DNA of 64,000 nucleotides from Ophioderma brevispina. Lineage: Eukaryota > Echinodermata > Ophiuroidea > Amphilepidida > Ophiodermatidae. Position 1 is the stretch's first letter, and every line of letters begins with the position of its first letter. Position numbers and translations under genes: made by a program. Location: positions 155,322-219,321 of the forward strand of contig JAMKCH010044282.1 in NCBI GenBank assembly GCA_023653785.1, written 5' to 3'. The notes under the pieces were generated by a model. That model was given only the letters and a program-made list of their open reading frames with translations. It was not told the DNA's origin and ran no database searches. This document shows, one piece after another, positions 22,347-32,450 of the stretch.

Positions 22347-23616
22347 GTGAGTCCCTCGTAGAGTGGAAACACAAAGGGGGTATCAAAGGTTTGTTACCCT
22401 CACATAATTAGTTACAGAGGCGGCATCTCTCAAGGTTATTCTCGATTGAGGGACCAAAAAAGGGGGTATCAAAGGTTGTTACACTCACGAATTATGTTAC
22501 AAGCGGCAATCTCTCAGTGAGTCTCCGATTGGAGGGAAACAAAAAGGGGGTATCAAAGGTTGTTACACTCACAGAATTATGTTACGCAGGGTTGACGACC
22601 CCCGTATGGATGGGAACGCGCTGCGGCAATCTCTCAAGGTGAGTCTCGATAGGAAGGGGAACCAAAAAGGGGGTATCAAGGTTTTGACACTCCAAATTAA
22701 TGTTTACAAGGCGGCATCTCTCAAGGTGATCTCGATGGAGGGAAACAAAAAAGGGGTAATCAAAGAGGTTGTTTACACCTCACAGAATTATGTTAAAAGG
22801 CGGCAATCTCTCAAGGTGAGTCTAGATAGGAGTGACACAAAAAGGGGGTATCAAAGGTTGTTACACTCACGAATTATGTACAGGCGGCAATCTCTCAGGT
22901 GAGTCTCGTAGGATGAAACAAAAAGGGTGTAATCAAAGGTGTTACACGATCACAGTTATGTTACAAGGCGGCAATCTCTCAAGTGATTCCTCGATAGAGG
23001 AAACAAAAACTGGGGTATCAAGGTTGTTACACTCACAGAATTACTGTTACAAGGCGGCAATCTCTCAAGGTGAGTCTCGATAGGAGTGAAACAAAGGGGG
23101 TATCAAAGGTGTTACCACTCACAGAATTATGTTTACCAGGCGGCAATCTCTCAAGGTGAGTCTAGATAGGAGGGAAACAAAAAGTGGTACCACAGGTTGT
23201 TACACTCACAAATTATGTTTACAATGCGGCAACTCTCAAGTGATCTAGCTAGAGGGAAACAAAAAGGGGGTATCAAAGGTTGTTACACTCCAGAATTATG
23301 TTACAAGGCGGCAATCTCTCAAGTGAGTCTAATAGAGGGAAACAAAAGTGGGTATCAAAGGTTGGTACACTCACAGAATTATGTTACATTACAAGGCGCA
23401 AATCGCCTCAGTGAGTCTAATAGGAGGGAAAGAACAAAAGGGGTATCAAACGTGTTACACACTCACAGAATTATGTTACAGAGGCGTCAAATCTCTCAAG
23501 TGAGTCTCGAATAGGAGGGAAACAAAAGGTGGTAATCAAAGGTTTTACAACACTCACAGAATTATGTTCCACAGCGGCCATCTCTCAAGGTGAGTCTCGA
23601 AATAGGAGGGAAACAA
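22292..23616 (+). repeat. Exon-derived tandem array with a 5' splice site in each unit
   Basis: About 15 copies of an 86-87 bp unit. Each has the 54-nt tail of CAB39 exon C (TATCAAAGGTTGTTACACTC ... CGGCAATCTCTCAAG) followed by about 33 nt of intron (gtgagtctcgataggaggg then an A-rich and G-rich end). Clear GT positions at the exon-intron border include 22347, 22639, 22816, 23070, 23156 and 23590. About 11 copies keep GTGAGT; others read GTTATT or GTGATT. The fourth unit carries an extra stretch of about 30 bp. The consensus unit is 87 nt, or 29 codons, open in the exon's frame, ending in YQRLLHSQNYVTRRQSLK. No unit has an evident acceptor, so copies are not independent exons. Real units vary by small indels that may be sequencing noise. 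The last unit runs into unique intron at about 23616. Confidence 0.88.
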
Positions 23617-24449
23617 AAAAGGCTTTGGTTCTCATAATTGTAACAAACATGAGGGCTTTATCATACTATATTGTGGTCATGATATTAACATGCAACTGGA
23701 GCTGATTGTGCTCTTGCAAAGAGCCATATATAGTTGGAAAGTTTGACCTTTGACCCCGAAGGGTCGTATGAGGTCCCATGGGACATTTTGTTATCTTTCA
23801 TCGAGGTCTCCAAATCCACACGGTTCAGATTTTCCATTTTGAACTTGAGTCTAGAATCTAATTTTGTTTAAAGGTGCATGTTCCATCGTCTTGGGACCCT
23901 CCTGATTTACCCGAAGTAGTATTGATTTGATATCGGATGAAAGGCTGTATTTTTCCTCATTGTCGTCCTGAAATTTGAGCCCTCAATCCATTCATTCAAA
24001 GGATACAAACAAAAACCACCAAATTAACTGGTAAAACCATTATATATCACAGTAATTGAAATGGGCTTTGCATGTGCATTATTGCCATTCTACCATGAAA
24101 ACCGCAAGTTTGTTTCCCACTGTACTTGATGGGTGCGTAGGTTAAAGTCCAAGGCTCTCATATCAAGTAAAAACACATAGACATAAATTGGAACAGCAAC
24201 CTTTAATAATAGATCCACTGGCAAGTGCCAAAGATTCAGCAGAATACACTCGTTCAGTCTCAGTATTCTCAAGGCTTTCTCTTCTTCACTCAGATGTGTT
24301 TCTACACAATTTTTTCACTATTTTTTTCATATTTCGGTACAAAAAATAACAACATGAATATTAGTCAGTTTCATAAGTTAAGGTCAAATACGGTAAATGT
24401 AGTGGATTTGGTTTCTGAAATTAAACAAGAACATTTTCTTTAACAAGTC
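23617..24449. other. Intron C-D, non-coding
   Basis: Unique-looking intron downstream of the donor array; the open frames at 24090-24443 have no recognisable domain. Confidence 0.45.
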
Positions 24450-25850
24450 TTGATATGGTCAGAGGGCACCTATACTTTGTCTTGTCGAAGTATGAAAGTG
24501 ACGACCGCGCGTATCCCAGTGCCGCCTTTTCAGTTGGCAGTGCTACTTGTGCCTATCAACGTACGCGTGCTGAAAGTTGGTGCAATATATACGCCCTCTC
24601 GATACGTTAACACTTCCGAGCTGGACAGAGTATACTGATGGCATCATAAATAGAAAATAATAATTTTTCCCTATAGGCATCCAAAATAGGAAGGCTAGCC
24701 TTTCGACACTCTAATCGATGCCATCACCGCAAACTAAACAGTCCTGATGTTGCACCTTATATACACACCAGTGAACAAAAGGGGAAGAGAACCATAACCG
24801 CGATCAAAGGATACCCAAGTAATTAAGTTTCCGGTTCTTGGTCGAGATGCATCCTTTGAGTAGTCTACCCATTCAGGTATGACTTTCTGTTCCTTTGTCC
24901 CTAATTGAAGTTGTTAGGGGTAAACTTGATGTACAAATCTTCCTGGTGTCCTTTCTCGTCCAATTTAGTGTTCCTGTCCAAAAGTGTAGTTCCTGTCCCA
25001 GTCAATGTTATGTTGGTCGTTCACACATGCTCGTCGATAGCCAATTTTTGTGTGGTGCCCATCTGAGTCGCTTTCTAGTGTTTTTGTGTCTTCTTCTATC
25101 ATGATCTGGCCGTTTCATCACAACCAATGTACACTTGTCACCTGATCCACAAGGAATAGAATAGATAACTCCAGGTTGGAGTTCTTGGGAACAGGGTCTT
25201 TAGGGTGTCCTAGTTGTTGTCGTAGAGTATCGTAGTTTTAAAATACTCCTTATATCTTCTTCTGTAAGAACTTTGCGAATAGCTTTTCAAGTACCGCGAT
25301 ACGTAAGGCAAAATAAAGAGCGTTAGGAGTATGAATCATTGGTAGAGTACAGTATCACCGCGTTGCGAGGTCAAAAGTCTGTACAAACTTTGAAGGGATT
25401 GTTTTCACTCAAAGCCTTGCTTTGATGTGAACCTTTTCACATTCCTTTCCATAGTGGTTCGATGGAACATGGTCATCTCTTTGGAAACAGATCGAATGCA
25501 CAGCTTTTGGCTGACACTGCATGATGAGAGTCAAAATTTAAGTATTGGTCGGGTGGGTCTTTTGAACGAATACTGACATCGTGTCACAGTAAGGTCGGCT
25601 TTTCCTCGTAACCAAAACATTGAGGATATGCGATCTGTCTGTGGTCTCACTCCATTTCACGAGTGAATTTGATGACATCCTTGCGAAACCTGTTCATATT
25701 TCAAAGAAAGACGTTAAAATGGTCCTCTTCTCAACTTTATCGAGATCACCCTTGCTGAGAAAACAGTAGCACGTCCTTTTGTCAGCAGGAGAATCTTCTG
25801 AATAAGTCGGTCCCTCTTAAGGTCCCAAGAGCCCGATGCTCATCAACAAA
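24450..25850 (-). pseudogene. Decayed Penelope-like retroelement (RT C-terminus + GIY-YIG)
   Basis: Reading the - strand with frameshifts gives the order expected at the end of a Penelope-like polyprotein. HILNVLVTRK (about 25640-25605) resembles the RT block FLDVxVxRK. Next come a KTHPTNT..ILTLIMQ stretch like the THTDQYLNFDSHH block, and HVPSNHYGKE. Near 25170-25100, PKNSNPGVIYSIPCG and then DK-VYIG-ET resemble the start of the GIY-YIG endonuclease. Further on, HNIDWDRNYTFGQEH resembles the usual downstream block. Stops and indels show it is dead. It lies antisense inside CAB39 intron C-D. Left limit is uncertain. Confidence 0.7.
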
Positions 25851-26499
25851 ATTGTTAGATTGAGGGGGCTTAGCATTCTTCAAAATGGAAGGTCACAGCA
25901 CTGTTGGTTTTCTTCACTTCGTCTTTGGCCCAGATACGTACACTGGCAGCATAGTTTCTCACTTTTTCAGTTTTTTTTCCCCTCCTTTCCCTCGTTACAT
26001 TTCAAAATAGTGTTGAAATGCCTTAAACAGTCAACATTTCCAATATTTTCAAATAGATTTCCATGGAAATTTTTGTAGTTAGTTACCAATACTCCAATAA
26101 AAATATTTAGTTTCTTAAGTTAACAGTACGGGCAACCAAGTCAAATATGTCTGTTGCAATATCAGATGGCAATTATTTCAATTTCTTGTATTATTTTGGT
26201 TTCTGCCCTCTTGCTAAATATCAGTCAGTAACAGCCCGTAACGGATTTTCTAGGTGAGGGTGATTTTTTTTTGAAAGGGTGTCCCTTTCCCCAATTCACA
26301 CGCCTCCGCAAAAAGGAGGTGGTGTAAAAATAGCATAATAGCTCGCAAAATCAGTTTGACCTATTTGAGCCATTTTAGGGGTTTTTTGGGGCCTTTGAAA
26401 TGGGGGGCATCGCCCCCCCCTGGTTTGGTCCTGTAAGTTCCTTTATAGTGATTATTACATGGCCTTTTCAAAAGATTAAAACCCCCTCATCTATGAGCT

Positions 26500-26680
26500 A
26501 GTAAAATCTCAATCCCTTGGCACAGTTCAGTAACCTTCCATTCAACAGTGTATTTATAAAATACACCCCCCGGTTTTGGGGTAAATATATGATCCCAGAT
26601 CATAACAAGGTCAGTTCATATCCATGGTATGTACAAGTAACAACCCACTGAACTGTTGTCCTTGGTGGATGAGCATATTG
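26500..26680 (-). repeat. Short palindromic repeat R3, copy 1
   Basis: It has ggcacagttcag at 26519 and ccactgaactgt at 26645 as inverted ends, with aaatacacccc inside. It is the reverse of the copy at 30948-31105 and of the copy split by the HINE-like insertion (31130-32450). Confidence 0.6.
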
Positions 26681-26778
26681 AACTCATAGTTACATTAAAG
26701 AGGGTGAAAACTGTACTATTGGGAAAAACAACAGTTTTTCACAAAGTTTCCAATTCTGAAGTCATGGAAGTGGAGTTG

Positions 26779-26779
<1 letters not shown>

Positions 26780-26824
<45 letters not shown>

Positions 26825-26843
26825 GGGGGGGGGGGGGGGGGGG
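26780..26843. repeat. Poly-G tract
   Basis: 44 G, one A, then 19 G on the + strand inside intron C-D. Such a run is prone to quadruplex formation and length errors. The open frame across it is an artefact. Confidence 0.95.
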
Positions 26844-27316
26844 AGTGGGTTGTGGTCTTCTGTAGGCCATGCCATTTTTGACTCCATTTTAGGAAATTGG
26901 TGCATTATCTCGCCTATCAAATTTCCAAATTTTCAAGTACTTTTAGCTTAAAAGAGGGTTGCACTATAGTCAGCTTTGCACTGGCAATACTTACTGTTGT
27001 TTTAAGCTATTATATGTCGATAAATTGGGTTAAAGCTTATTTTGAATTACAAGGGTAAAGGTATTATATTAATAGAGATGGTGGTTCCATCACGGCCTCG
27101 TACTTAAAAATAACCCTTTATTCTTTAAATTATATTTGCAAGATCAGTGGTATGGCCACATCATCTACTCATGTCATAATTCTGACTTGGAATTTAAAGG
27201 AAATTTACAGTTGAAGAAACATGTGGGTTATATTTAATATCGTGAACTGGTGTGTTCATACTTAATGCAGTGTAATTATCTCCATTCATGTTTTTATTTT
27301 GTTTGTTTTTTTCTAG
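26844..27316. other. Intron C-D, 3' part
   Basis: AT-rich intron ending in a T-rich polypyrimidine tract and the ctag acceptor of exon D. Nothing else is recognised. Confidence 0.5.
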
Positions 27317-27461
27317 TTTACTTGGGGAGCTGTTGTTAGATAGGCACAACTTCCCAACAATGACAAAATATATCAGCAATCCCGATAATCTCAAGCTCAT
27401 GATGAATCTACTTAAAGACTCCAGTAGAAACATTCAATTTGCGGCCTTCCATGTATTTAAG
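27317..27461 (+). CDS. CAB39: CAB39/MO25 exon D
   Basis: The acceptor is ttgtttttttctag and the donor is TTTAAG|GTGAGT. It encodes [36 protein letters not shown] and [12 protein letters not shown], nearly identical to human residues of about 232-279. After the AG of the acceptor there is one T too many: TTTACTTGG where TTACTTGG would continue the frame from the AAG end of exon C. The exon is 145 nt where 144 is expected. A homopolymer error is the simplest explanation. The block is the most conserved part of the gene in the window and fixes the identification as Mo25 family. Confidence 0.95.
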
Positions 27462-27867
27462 GTGAGTTGAGTTGTTCAGTGCTTGCAGAGCTGTGAGTGA
27501 TGCATTGTCCTATAAGTCCATTTAACTTCCTAGTCAATCTGACGTCAATTGTTTGAAACAGATGTTTTAGCGTGTGCCATTTTCGCACCGTTATTATATG
27601 TGCGCATGGGTATACCAGCGCTTTGAAGCAGTGCCCGCGTTTAATCTAACGCCTTCTGCATAACACACTGACCTTACTGTCCAAGGAGGTTAAACACTAG
27701 TGTCACAAACTCCCATTCTTGGGCGGCAAAGAACATTTCCAGAAACCCCCGAAGACACAGTTTGACACACCTCTAAGTATAAACTCTTAAAAGTTTAGGC
27801 ATTCTTAGTCTTAAACAAATGGATGTATCCAAGGTTGTAGAAATCCAATGTTGACCGGCATTTTTTT

Positions 27868-29000
27868 TGGTCCCCCTCCAACTTCTGTTGGCGAAGGGGA
27901 CTAAGAAATGCCTTCGTCGTGCCGGTGTGTGTGTGGTTCCACGCTTATATCTTTGGATCTAAGCAAGCGTGGGTGTCCATCTCTTCGCAACATAGATGTA
28001 TCTCAAGTGCGTGTTGGCCTGGATCTGAAGTGGGTCGTGGGTGTCATGGGTCAAAAGGTCAAATATGGTCAAAAATAGGGCTAAATTGCTACAAACCTTG
28101 TAAACACGATATCTTTTTATCTAAGCAAGTTGGGTGTCCATCTTCGCACCATTGATGTTTGCGCAAGTAGGCGCGGATGAGTTCGGAGATGGGTCATGTG
28201 GCATGGTCAAAGGTCAATCTGGTAAAAAATGGGTCAATTTGGTCAAAAATTTGATTAAATAATTGCATATAAGCCTTGGCAATGTGGCAGGATGATGAAA
28301 CTTGGTGGGTGTGGTCAACATTCAGTGCCGAAATGTGAAGGTCTTTCAGTCATGCGGGGGTCCATTTCAAGGTCAATGGATAAGACTTGCTATAGCCCTT
28401 GGTCAATTGTGGTTAGATGAATGAAACTTGGTGGGTGTGGTCAACATTCAGTTCCAAAAAATTGAAGGTCATGTCATATGTCATGTGGGGTCATTCAATG
28501 TCAAATGGGATAACATTGCTATAAATAAAATAACCCTTGTCAATGTGGTAGGATGAAATGAAACTTTGTGGGTGTGGTCAGCATTCCCTGCCAAAAAATT
28601 GAATGTCCTTTCAAGGTCATGTGGGGTCATTCAAGTTCAAACCACTAATAGGTGTCGGGAGGATGAACTTGGTGGGTGTGTCAGCATTCAGTGCCAAAAC
28701 AATTCCCGCAGAGGTCATTTCAAGGTCTGTGGGGTACGGTCCAGAGGTCAATTCACTCAATATGTGGTAGGATGATGAACGTTGGTGGGTGTGTTCAACA
28801 TTCAGTGCCAAATTTTGATGGCCTTTTCAGGGTCGTTTGGGTTCATCCAAGGTCAAATCCATACACATGTAGTATGGTCATGCAAACTGATGGGTGTAGT
28901 AGGCATTCATTGCCGAAAATTTGAAACGGTCATTTCAAGGCAAGTAGGGTCAAATAATACAAATAGTTGTATGGTCAATGATACTCAACATGATACCGTC
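27868..29000. repeat. GTCCCC-type repeat head and GGTCA-rich tandem repeats
   Basis: 27870-27905 is a hairpin (ggtccccctccaac .. gttggcgaaggggac) resembling the head of the HINE-like elements. From 28230 to 28990 about seven copies of a 110-125 bp unit follow, marked by gatgaaacttggtgggtgtg, gtcaacattcagtgcc and aaggtcat. They are inside intron D-E. Frames across it are not genes. Confidence 0.75.
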
Positions 29001-30509
29001 AAATTGCAACTGCTATGGCAGCAAGGCCTCAGTGGTTGAGAACCTTATTCCATCACAATTCTACCTGTGATCTTAAAATTATACTTTCCCTCCATTTACT
29101 ATAGCGACGGGCGGGGAACCTTTGTGGTTCGAGAAACGCCTTGTGTAAACTTGTTTACAATGAAACGTTTTTCTAACTGTTAGTGTTTCTTCTCTCGTAA
29201 CAAAGGAGTTTCAGGAAAGGTTTTTTTTAGATTTGTTTTAATTTTTTTTTTTACAAAATGGAAAAGAAGTAAATTGCTGATCAAAGAAAAGCACAAGCGC
29301 ACAACACAAAAGTACAATGAATTCAAATTAGAACTTTTAAAAACTTTGGACACTCGGGGCTTTTCCTTGGTCATGTGGATTTATCCAACTAGTTTAACTA
29401 GCAAAAAACTGATTCCCCTAACATTTCTAACACCTTACTTTTAGGTTCACCTTGGTGGTTTTCCAGAACACAAATATAATCCTTGTTATATTCTATTAGA
29501 AATCATTATTGTATTCAGCCACGATATTTACATGGGCAATCTTGTTGTAAACCAACGTGCTACTGGTGCGCGACGGCAGTAGATGTAGCATAAACTTAAT
29601 GTAGTTTGGGAACAAAAGGTTCCACAAGATCTCACGGTGTTATCCAAAATCATTCCACAAGTGATAGCGTAAAATGATAGGTAAAATGTTAGTGTGTTCA
29701 CTTCAAATAATTAGACTTGGTTCAATGGTGAAAGTTCTTTTTATCGTAGTAATAAAATGCATTTATATGGCACTCTACACAGAACACAGTGCCTAGTAGA
29801 GGAATTGCTACAATTGTACCTGAAAAGTTTTGAACAAATGGCTGTTTTCTACCATTTTCTTGCAGTAGTCTTTTTTTTACAAGCTGTATCCTGGCAAGTT
29901 CATGTACGCCTCAATGCCATTTGCTAATATTTCCTATAGCAAAATCAATATGTGATGTATCTGGGAAAACCCACCACATGTCGCTGCAGGACAGTTTTGA
30001 AAAAATAAAGAAAATACCTTAAAATATGTTGATGTGTACTTATTTTGGTCAGATTGTATAAGGCAAACTTTGAGGTGTTCATAGAAGAAAGAAGTAAAAT
30101 GTTATGGAAACTTTATATTTCAAACTTGCACTGATAGTTCAAAATCAAAATTAAATTTTGCACCATGTGGCGGCTATTCCCGGATCGCATCACATATTTA
30201 GGTGCAGGCACTACGCTTTAATAGTCACTGATGCTACACTTAATAGGCACTGGTGCTACAGATATATCAGCCAAAATGTCAACAAACTCGAGTTCATAAA
30301 TATTACCATACTCATAACACCCTTAACTGAAGGTAAGAAAACAAAAGGACATGATGCATGTGAGCCAAAAACACTTCTAGGCTCTTTGGACTCTCTGTCT
30401 ATCCAATCATCATGTGAAATTTGCATGAAGTTGACAAGGCCGGTGGTTGACTTCACCTTCACACCTTATTTTTTTATTGTAAACCTTAAAATGCATTTGC
30501 ATTCTGCAG
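29001..30509. other. Intron D-E, 3' part
   Basis: Non-coding AT-rich sequence up to the exon E acceptor. The reading frame from 30158 that runs into exon E is intronic before 30510. Confidence 0.55.
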
Positions 30510-30689
30510 GTTTTGTTGCAAACCCCAACAAGACAAAGACCATCCTCGACATCTACTCAAACAAAGAGAAGCTAGTCGACTTCCTCATGCAGTTCCATAC
30601 GGATCGCACAGAAGACGAGCAGTTTAATGACGAGAAGAATTAATCTCATCAAACAGATACGAGATCTCAAGCCACATGTCGATACGTAA
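30510..30689 (+). CDS. CAB39: CAB39/MO25 terminal exon E with stop
   Basis: The acceptor is tgcatttgcattctgcag. The exon encodes [41 protein letters not shown] and then [11 protein letters not shown] with a TAA at 30687-30689. It matches the human C-terminal block (about residues 280-341); the last residues differ, as is usual for the variable tail. Three places look like homopolymer errors: GTTTTG for expected GTTTTTG at the start, a 3-nt shorter stretch at ILDI..KEK, and an extra A near 30646 that creates an early in-frame TAA straight after DEKN. Without that extra A the frame continues to QIRDLK. I saw no convincing AATAAA soon after the stop, so the 3' UTR end is not set. Confidence 0.93.
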
Positions 30690-30947
30690 GAATTGGCCCA
30701 GACTTCTGACATTTCCTAGTTGGTGTCTTGGACAAAGCACTACTCTGATGGTAAAGGTGGAGTTGGGAGTGTAGTTCATACTACATCTAACAGTGGGTAT
30801 AAGAAGCTGGTGATATGCTAGGACTCAGGCATAGATGTATTTGGTATGAGCTACAAGTACTCTTCAACTAGACACAGGTTTGGGGTTGTATCGTACATGT
30901 ATTGAACATGAACTGACCTTGTAGTGTTAAGGGATTATAATCATACC

Positions 30948-31105
30948 TTATAAACCAGGGGTGTATTTTCTAAATACAACGGTGGCTGAAAGTTACTGAA
31001 CTGTGCCATAGGAATCGCGACTAATGATCTAATCATGATAAGCCAAAATATGCTCACCCATAAGGGCACAGTTCAGGGGGTTGTAATTGGACATGATATT
31101 GACAT
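30948..31105 (+). repeat. Short palindromic repeat R3, intact copy
   Basis: Contains ggggtgtattttctaaatac without interruption, then ctgaactgtgcc and, inverted, ggcacagttcag. It serves as the empty-site reference for the insertion at 31160. Confidence 0.7.
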
Positions 31106-31129
31106 GAACGACTTGGTGTTCTGGGTATC

Positions 31130-32450
31130 ATTATCGTACCTTAAACATGGGGTGTATTTGTCCCCGCCGAACTAAGTTCGGAACGGGGACTATGAAATGG
31201 GCTCCGTCCGTCCGTATGTCTGTATGTCCGTATGTCCGTATGTCTGTGAGAAAAATGGGTTAACCCTGGAATTCCGTGATAAAAATGTTAACCCTGTATG
31301 CTGTATCTTGAAACGATATCTCGGGCACAACAAAATTCCTTCGCTTCAATGAATTTGCATCCTGGCATGCATCGTTTCTTATCTTCTTCTCTCTTTCTCT
31401 TCTGCGATTTGAAAAGTGTTTGATATAAGGCGGCGTAGGTATGGCCAAAGGAGCGATTAAATATGCAATACTTTAATGTTCTCAACACTTGAAACGGTAC
31501 ATAAGATATGCAAATTCTTTTGCCATATGAAGTACACTTTGGCATGCATTGTTTTCGCACTTTGAAAGTGCACGATGTATATGCGCTTAGGTATGCAAAT
31601 GAGCTAATTAAATCTGCGTAACATCCATGTATTGCTTGAAACATACATCCGATTGCCATTCCTTTGCCATATGAAGTACACTTTGGCATGCATTGTTTTC
31701 GCACTTTGAAAGTGCACGATGTATATGCGCTTAGGTATGCAAATGAGCTACTTAAATATGCACAATTAATGTTTCGCTGAAACGTACATCTGATGTGCAA
31801 ATTTCCTTTTCCTTCGCTACATTAAAGGCTTATGCCATACATCTTTTGTGTGAACATGATATGTGCGGTTTAGTTATGCGGTTTAGGTATGTAAATGAGC
31901 TAATTAAATATGCGCACTTGCAGGTTTCATCACTGAAACGGTACATCAGATTGTCAAAATTCCTTCGCTACATGAAAGGTTTATGCCATTCTGTTGTGGT
32001 GAAACATGATAATGTGCGTTTTAGTTATGCAAATTGTCATACTTAATTTCCTTACCCATCAAGCTGCATTTATTTAAACTGGTGCTAATCCAATAGCGTC
32101 ATTTCTTGCATGCTATACTCCACTCCGCACTCATACTCCCTGCACTACTAATCTTCTATCTTCTTCATTCCACCTTCCAATTCTGACATTGCTTGGTTTT
32201 TACTTGGGTGGTCCTAGCGGTCCTCGAGTTCAAGGGAGTGTGGTGTGCAATTCAGTTGTCACTTCCCAATGATCGCAATTCGCGGGGGACATAATTTTAC
32301 CGCATCGCGTAAATACGAGTTCGCCTTGTTTCTAAATGCCACTGGTGAAAGAAAGTTACTGAACTGTGCCATGGAAATTGAGGGTATTTAATTAATCATG
32401 ATAATCACAATTTGCTCATCCACTAAGGACACAGTTCAGTGGTTTTACTT
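31130..32450 (+). repeat. R3 repeat split by the HINE-like insertion
   Basis: Left part 31130-31159 (ccttaaacatggggtgtattt) and right part 32332-32450 (ctaaatgccactggtg, ctgaactgtgcc, ggacacagttcag) join to one R3 copy once the insert is removed, by comparison with 30948-31105. Confidence 0.7.
31160..32331 (+). mobile_element. HINE/Helentron-like element, copy 1
   Basis: It begins GTCCCCGCCGAACTAAGTTC. Near the right end a subterminal inverted repeat ttcgcgggggac (32279-32290) answers the head. It is followed by a stem (ttttaccgcatcgcgtaaa) and the tail acgagttcgccttgttt. The core has tandem units of about 140-220 bp (tatgcaaatgagctaattaa, ggcatgcattgttttcgcac, ctgaaacggtacat). The insert splits an R3 repeat between gtgtattt and ctaaat without an evident target duplication. 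Head inverted repeat, core tandem repeats, 3' hairpin and T-rich target together match Helentron-associated elements; the class is inferred. Confidence 0.65.

Larger units (their letters stand above)
9279..30689 (+). other. CAB39: CAB39/MO25 locus, exons A-E (5' exons not found)
   Basis: Five separate segments on the + strand, in the right order and with matching splice sites, encode consecutive blocks of the Mo25 family protein. Mo25 is a cytosolic horseshoe of helical (armadillo-like) repeats that binds the pseudokinase STRAD, locks LKB1/STK11 in its active form and also activates MST- and SPAK/OSR1-type kinases; that role comes from family knowledge. The exon cuts fall where I recall them in the human gene (after LLKG, FATFK, RQSLK and FHVFK). 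Introns are about 9.0, 3.6, 5.0 and 3.0 kb and are dominated by repeats. The N-terminal exons (about residues 1-93) were not found upstream and are presumably outside the window. Several exons contain 1-nt indels, mostly in homopolymers. A decayed gene copy cannot be excluded, but conserved introns and splice sites argue for an active gene with sequence errors. Confidence 0.9.

Noticed and set aside
22579..23514. Calling the frames in the exon C array as independent genes
   Set aside because: They are the repeated exon tail plus intron in shifting frames; no acceptor or start defines a separate gene.
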